Shown here: positions 63,525 through 64,000 of the stretch, one piece after another
How positions within the stretch are numbered: the stretch's first letter is position 1
How the letters are laid out: each line of letters opens with the position of its first letter
From: an uncultured Saprospiraceae bacterium
Lineage (GTDB): Bacteria > Bacteroidota > Bacteroidia > Chitinophagales > Saprospiraceae
DNA: 64,000 nucleotides
Reading direction: 5' to 3'
Assembly: GCA_938041445.1 (NCBI GenBank)
Contig: CALISO010000040.1
Span: forward strand, 1-64,000
The notes under the pieces: model-generated
Told to the model about the DNA's origin: nothing
Seen by the model: the letters and a program-made list of their open reading frames with translations, nothing else
Database searches by the model: none
Made by a program: the position numbers and the translations under genes

Positions 63525-64000
63525 ATGACTAGACAGAAAATCTTTACTGCTACATTACTATTGCTGTTTATTATGAGTGGCATGCACAACACTGCTGTCG
63601 GCCAGAACAATCTTGCTATTGGAGATTGGGAGATCTATCTACCTTATAAAACAGGTAGATATGTAACTCAGAGTGAAGACAAGGTATACTATGCTACCAC
63701 TGTTGCCCTTCTTAGTATCGACAAACAAACTCTTGAAAGAAGAGAAGTGTCAAAGATTGATGGATTGCACGATGTTCGTATTAGTGCCTTGAATTATGAT
63801 GAGACAACAGATAAGCTAATCATCGCTTATAACAACACGAGATTGGACATTATCTCAGGTAATACTGTCACTGAAGTTAACGACATTATCGAAAAGTCGA
63901 TTCTAGGAGACAAATTTATCTATGACATTCATGTTAATGACGGAATCGCCTACATGGCTACGGGTTTTGGCATCGTAGAGTACGACCTCCAATTAAATCA
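63525..64000 (+). CDS. porZ: PorZ-like T9SS beta-propeller protein (5' part)
   Basis: The first 158 residues of a larger protein cut by the right edge. A signal peptide (TATLLLLFIMSGMHNTAVGQ) is followed by IGDWEIYLPYKTGRYVTQS, KVYYATTVALLSIDKQTL, and LHDVRISALNYDETTDKLII, successive propeller blades of the PorZ type. PorZ in Porphyromonas gingivalis is a surface part of the T9SS attachment complex that processes sorting domains. This would act on substrates such as the T9SS amylase at 30.7-33.4 kb. The homology is by pattern of the N-terminal part only. Confidence 0.8.
   Translation, partial: MTRQKIFTATLLLLFIMSGMHNTAVGQNNLAIGDWEIYLPYKTGRYVTQSEDKVYYATTVALLSIDKQTLERREVSKIDGLHDVRISALNYDETTDKLIIAYNNTRLDIISGNTVTEVNDIIEKSILGDKFIYDIHVNDGIAYMATGFGIVEYDLQLN

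Noticed and set aside
1-64000. CRISPR arrays, rRNA operons, complete insertion sequences or prophage genes
   Set aside because: No regularly spaced repeats, rRNA-like conserved segments, transposase or integrase coding regions were found in the window.

Overview
The window is a chromosomal segment of a Bacteroidota bacterium. The clade-specific content says so: a SusC/SusD/SusE-type starch system, a secreted amylase with a type IX secretion (T9SS) C-terminal sorting domain, a PorZ-like T9SS gene at the right edge, DUF2490, DUF2851, DUF6503 and DUF6695-like proteins, YiaA-like and Wzi-like proteins, and promoters of the Bacteroidota type (TTTG, about 19 bp, TAnnTTTG). No clear Shine-Dalgarno signals are seen. 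The Saprospiria are a reasonable guess, but the sequence alone does not prove it. The DNA is moderately AT-rich, and 15.99-18.35 kb looks more AT-rich than its surroundings.

Layout. 1-11.7 kb is housekeeping: a pseudouridine synthase cut by the left edge, a HAD phosphatase, a large acyl-CoA dehydrogenase/oxidase-like enzyme, a DUF2490 porin-like protein, an ATP-dependent DNA ligase, a DUF6503 protein, SbcCD, and a peptide deformylase that carries a lipoprotein signal. 12.0-15.9 kb is a moxR-DUF58-BatD-like-batA aerotolerance-type operon with overlapping genes. 15.9-18.5 kb is a small accessory island. It holds a two-gene operon (a HEPN-domain protein with an intact RNNIFH motif plus an unrecognised partner) and a hicAB toxin-antitoxin pair. 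Three directly oriented copies of a palindromic repeat of about 40 bp separate these modules. Next come a DUF4440 lipoprotein, a tRNA-Phe(GAA) gene with a clear promoter and terminator, a small secreted protein, a PAP2-like membrane protein, dapD and a DUF6695 protein.

22.4-42.5 kb is an alpha-glucan utilisation locus. It contains four GH13 amylases (one lipoprotein, two with ordinary signal peptides, one T9SS substrate), a GH65 disaccharide phosphorylase, beta-phosphoglucomutase, an MFS sugar transporter, SusC, SusD, a SusE/F-like binding lipoprotein and an esterase lipoprotein. Together they would bind and cut starch at the surface, import maltodextrins through SusCD, trim them in the periplasm, import maltose by MFS, phosphorolyse it to beta-glucose-1-phosphate plus glucose, and isomerise the phosphate to glucose-6-phosphate. 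No local transcription regulator is present.

42.7-47 kb holds a GT-C/TMTC-like membrane protein, dprA and an alkaline phosphatase. 47-61.6 kb is a long minus-strand run: small membrane proteins, a Crp-family regulator, a GT4 glycosyltransferase, Wzz-like and Wzi-like polysaccharide proteins, lpxK, DUF2851, folA, and the cell-shape cluster mrdA-mreD-mreC-mreB, followed upstream by an M16 peptidase homologue that has lost its zinc motif. The right end carries dnaN, nadD and the start of porZ.

No complete insertion sequence, prophage, CRISPR array or rRNA was found. No gap between genes exceeds 300 bases. The best candidate for something undescribed is the HEPN/partner operon with its inverted-repeat-rich leader, inside the repeat-bounded island.
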